64,000 nt of DNA, from the NCBI RefSeq assembly GCF_000003815.2, contig NC_049994.1, positions 15,170,659 through 15,234,658 on the forward strand. The letters are read 5' to 3'. This document shows, piece by piece, positions 62,401 through 64,000 of the stretch (its first letter is position 1; every line of letters starts with the position of its first letter). The translations under genes and the position numbers were made by a program. Below the pieces are notes generated by a model. It was not told the origin of the DNA and searched no databases. It saw nothing but the letters and a program-made list of their open reading frames with translations. This DNA comes from Branchiostoma floridae. Taxonomy: Eukaryota; Chordata; Leptocardii; Amphioxiformes; Branchiostomatidae.

Positions 62401-63815
62401 CAACCTTCAGTAAGTGCATCATCAGCCATGGTGAGCATGGCGGCAGCAGAGGGGCGTGTGGTGGGGTTGGGGTCCAGACCACAGCGCAGCAAACTCTGGA
62501 AACTCTCGTGGATCAACGAGGGAATCTCTGTCTTGATCTCTTCAGCCTTGCTAACAATCTGTAACATAAGACAAATCAATTCAGAACTGCAAATACTACA
62601 TGTAGGGTGTATCTATTGTTTTTAATAACTATGATGATATTTTTCATTTGTAATGTTTGTGACTTATAAACAATGCATGCAAGGTCATTATATATGACCA
62701 TTAACTTAACCTGAACATGTTTATTCTCTCTGTATAATTACAAAGTACCAAGTTGAACCTGTTGATGAATTCTTTCTGTGCAAAGTACTAGTAACCACAT
62801 TTGGATCTTTCCACACCACCAACATGACCCAAGCAGAAGATGAAGACTATCATGATTAATAAGTTGATAAAGGTTAGACATACAGGTAACAAGATACACC
62901 AAAAAGCAGTCAATAATGCAACCAGTTCTTGAGTAACTGCTTTTGACACAACATGACAATTTGCAGTTCAACTTTCACATCTTTTACAGATCCAGAAGAA
63001 CTAGTCCAACACAGACGAATTTTCAAATTATGATAAATGTGTGTGGGATGATCTTAAAACGTAACACTTACGATGAGCAGGAGCGTGGCTGCGTGGCTGT
63101 AGCGCCGTATCCATGGGTGACACCCGTTCAGCATGTGGAGTCCCACGCAGCAGCCGCTCCACACGTCCACCTTACAGTTGTGAGGCTTACACTCCGCCAC
63201 TTCTGTAGGCATGTGAGTTTGGGTGCCCTGAAAAAAAAACTAAATACTTAAAACCTTCTCCCTGGTGCCTAACCCTGAAATGATCCAAATTTGGTACAAA
63301 AAGGCTACAGTGCACATACTTCCGTGGGGGGAAGGAAAACAAGCTCTAGAAACAGTGTACAATTTTCGTCCTGGTTACAATACTATGAAACAAGCTTCTT
63401 AATCAAAGTATCAGCATTTACAATGTCTACATGTATGTACCAAAAAACAAAACTTAAAATACAAAATCTGTTTCCTAGGTACTGTACTTAATACTCTACA
63501 AAATCACAGAATTGTATGTACTTGTAATCTGTGACAAGATACATATTGTATACGCACAATCAAAGAGCTGGCTTTACTTACAGAGTTTAAAAAAGATATC
63601 TTGTAAACAAGTGAGGCAAAATGTTACAATGACTGAACAAGGGAAAGAATTATCATAGCCATATCAGTGATCAGACATGGCCTATGCAGCACCCACCTCA
63701 GGAAAGGCGTTCCGTTGTGGTTCCACCCAGTCCGCCCCATCAGGAATGGTGTGCGCCATCCCGAAGTCGATCAGTTTGAGGTGTGCCCCATCAGAAGACA
63801 CCATCATGTTGGCAG
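56090..63815 (-). CDS. MAP3K14-like: NF-kappaB-inducing kinase (MAP3K14/NIK)-like, 3' part
   Basis: Exons 63697-63815, 63072-63227, 62405-62558, 61717-61884, 61031-61189, 58966-59850, 58112-58627, 57342-57457, 56783-56906 and 56090-56415 join in phase to 906 codons and a stop. The first three encode the kinase C-lobe: catalytic-loop Asn (ANMMV), DFG (LIDFGMA), GTQTHMPTEV and VDVWSGCC-GLHMLNGCHPW, then the helices up to TTRPSAAAML. The GT-THM-EV and LHMLNGCHPW stretches are those of vertebrate NIK. A long Ser/Pro/Gln-rich region follows, and the last 108 residues match the conserved NIK C-terminal domain in outline (VLVRF start, HTDGTF, SWKWCI near the end). NIK is the MAP3K of non-canonical NF-kappaB signalling, phosphorylating IKKalpha. 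The N-terminal half lies beyond the window. The usual APE motif reads PTE. Confidence 0.85.
56783..56906 (-). CDS. MAP3K14-like: NIK-like exon, Ser-rich
   Basis: 124-bp exon, phase 0 in, 1 out: DRVLEYGTSSGVESGTPSPS then a Ser-rich stretch; corresponds in place to the Ser-rich part before the NIK C-terminal domain. Confidence 0.72.
57342..57457 (-). CDS. MAP3K14-like: NIK-like exon, acidic helix
   Basis: 116-bp exon, phase 1 in, 0 out: FLMARLQEVDDLDEQEELME, then SASSYLGG. Confidence 0.72.
57487..57682. mobile_element. CGCGAA-rich MITE, copy 2
   Basis: Ends ctgtaaatgcatttaatttt and tctgcatttacgg; internal ttaagttcgcgggg and accgcgaacatta. In a NIK-like intron. Confidence 0.78.
58112..58627 (-). 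CDS. MAP3K14-like: NIK-like exon, Pro/Ser-rich segment
   Basis: 516-bp phase 1-1 exon, ADGMAVTATIEAVALQPAAG to SSQSVEEVEEQLLN; disordered, with several SP/TP sites. Confidence 0.73.
58966..59850 (-). CDS. MAP3K14-like: NIK-like exon, long Ser/Thr/Gln-rich segment
   Basis: 885-bp phase 1-1 exon. It encodes about 295 residues of low-complexity, probably disordered sequence. Two degenerate internal repeats are visible: GQESQLESQLQPQCALSEIV near the middle and GQERELQQQRALTEMV about 50 residues later. Confidence 0.75.
61031..61189 (-). CDS. MAP3K14-like: NIK-like exon, linker region
   Basis: 159-bp phase 1-1 exon, PSQPEDLQERWDSATDVIV then Gly-rich sequence; donor gtgagt. Confidence 0.68.
61717..61884 (-). 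CDS. MAP3K14-like: NIK-like exon, Pro/Ser-rich
   Basis: 168-bp phase 1-1 exon with SPTETSPQDLTPPYSP and ELRRIMDDLDQDQQ; an acidic helix after a proline-rich stretch. No known domain. Confidence 0.72.
62405..62558 (-). CDS. MAP3K14-like: NIK-like exon: kinase C-lobe end
   Basis: 154-bp exon: IVSKAEEIKTEIPSLIHESF, LLRCGLDPNPTTRPSAAAML. The Arg of TTRPS is the conserved kinase subdomain XI residue. Confidence 0.85.
63072..63227 (-). CDS. MAP3K14-like: NIK-like exon: activation segment end and helix F
   Basis: 156-bp phase 0-0 exon with GTQTHMPTEV, HNCKVDVWSGCC and LHMLNGCHPW. These are the most diagnostic residues for NIK against other MAP3Ks. Confidence 0.88.
63697..63815 (-). CDS. MAP3K14-like: NIK-like exon: catalytic loop and DFG
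   Basis: 119-bp exon, acceptor ccctacag, donor gtgggt. Encodes ANMMVSSDGAHLKLIDFGMA followed by the activation segment. Part of this exon and its intron are repeated 160 bp upstream at 63942-64000. Confidence 0.83.
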
Positions 63816-63941
63816 CTGTAGGGAACATAAGAGTGGTACTTGTAGTAACACACATTTGATGTAAAAAGTTCCATGCTCCTTTGTTAAATGTGTCCTCAAC
63901 TCAGACAATAGCAATATAAATATATCTAATAGTATATAAGA

Positions 63942-64000
63942 TGTGCCCCATCAGAAGACACCATCATGTTGGCAGCTGTAGGGAACATAAGAGTGGTACT
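63942..64000 (-). repeat. Tandem copy of NIK-like exon 5' end
   Basis: 59 bp identical to 63782-63840, offset exactly 160 bp and cut by the window end. It contains the acceptor and the first 34 exon bases, then unrelated sequence, so it is a partial exon copy without a donor. Confidence 0.85.

Noticed and set aside
1..64000. CRISPR arrays, operons, bacterial-type promoters or riboswitches
   Set aside because: Intron-split genes and eukaryotic mobile elements throughout; none of these features is seen.

Overview
The window looks like intron-rich invertebrate-chordate DNA, most probably from a lancelet (Branchiostoma). This is inferred from the gene content: a tandem cluster of secreted multi-lectin genes with amphioxus-style C-type lectin and 4-Cys WSC-like modules, a MAP3K14/NIK-like kinase with its vertebrate-type C-terminal domain, and very dense tRNA-derived SINEs, MITEs and LINE fragments. 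Short exons with GT/AG borders and three runs of N (1255-1614, 14121-14220, 42270-42511) fit a draft eukaryotic assembly.

Layout. Three paralogous minus-strand genes, called C (about 2.4-13.2 kb), B (17.1-26.8 kb) and A (36.5-43.9 kb), share one architecture: signal-peptide exon, short helical linker, SUEL (rhamnose-binding, Gal_Lectin) domain, F-type (fucose-binding) lectin domain on three exons, then two to four 4-Cys WSC-like modules. Gene A also has a hevein-like chitin-binding exon. Two plus-strand genes sit head-to-head with B and A: D (28.3-30.0 kb, apparently broken) and E (45.5-54.2 kb). They reuse the same leader, linker and WSC-like modules but carry a Laminin_G_3/pentraxin-like domain, and E ends with a C-type lectin domain. 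Exon lengths and phases join without a break through all exons of C, B and A and through the first six exons of E. Almost all modules are phase 1-1, as expected for exon shuffling. The B/D and A/E pairs are a segmental tandem duplication; shared MITEs at the same intronic place support this.

The right end (56.1-64.0 kb) holds ten minus-strand exons of a NIK-like MAP3K (906 contiguous codons; the kinase N-lobe lies beyond the window). Its 3' end converges on gene E. NIK drives non-canonical NF-kappaB signalling in vertebrates, so the window puts a putative immune-recognition lectin array next to an immune-signalling kinase; a functional link is only inference.

The rest is intron and intergenic DNA full of mobile elements: a LINE with an intact reverse transcriptase (30.0-32.2 kb), a second decayed RT (32.7-33.5 kb), two more LINE 3' fragments, an internally deleted mariner, several MITE families, at least eight SINE copies, long foldback DNA at an assembly gap, and a 140-bp minisatellite.
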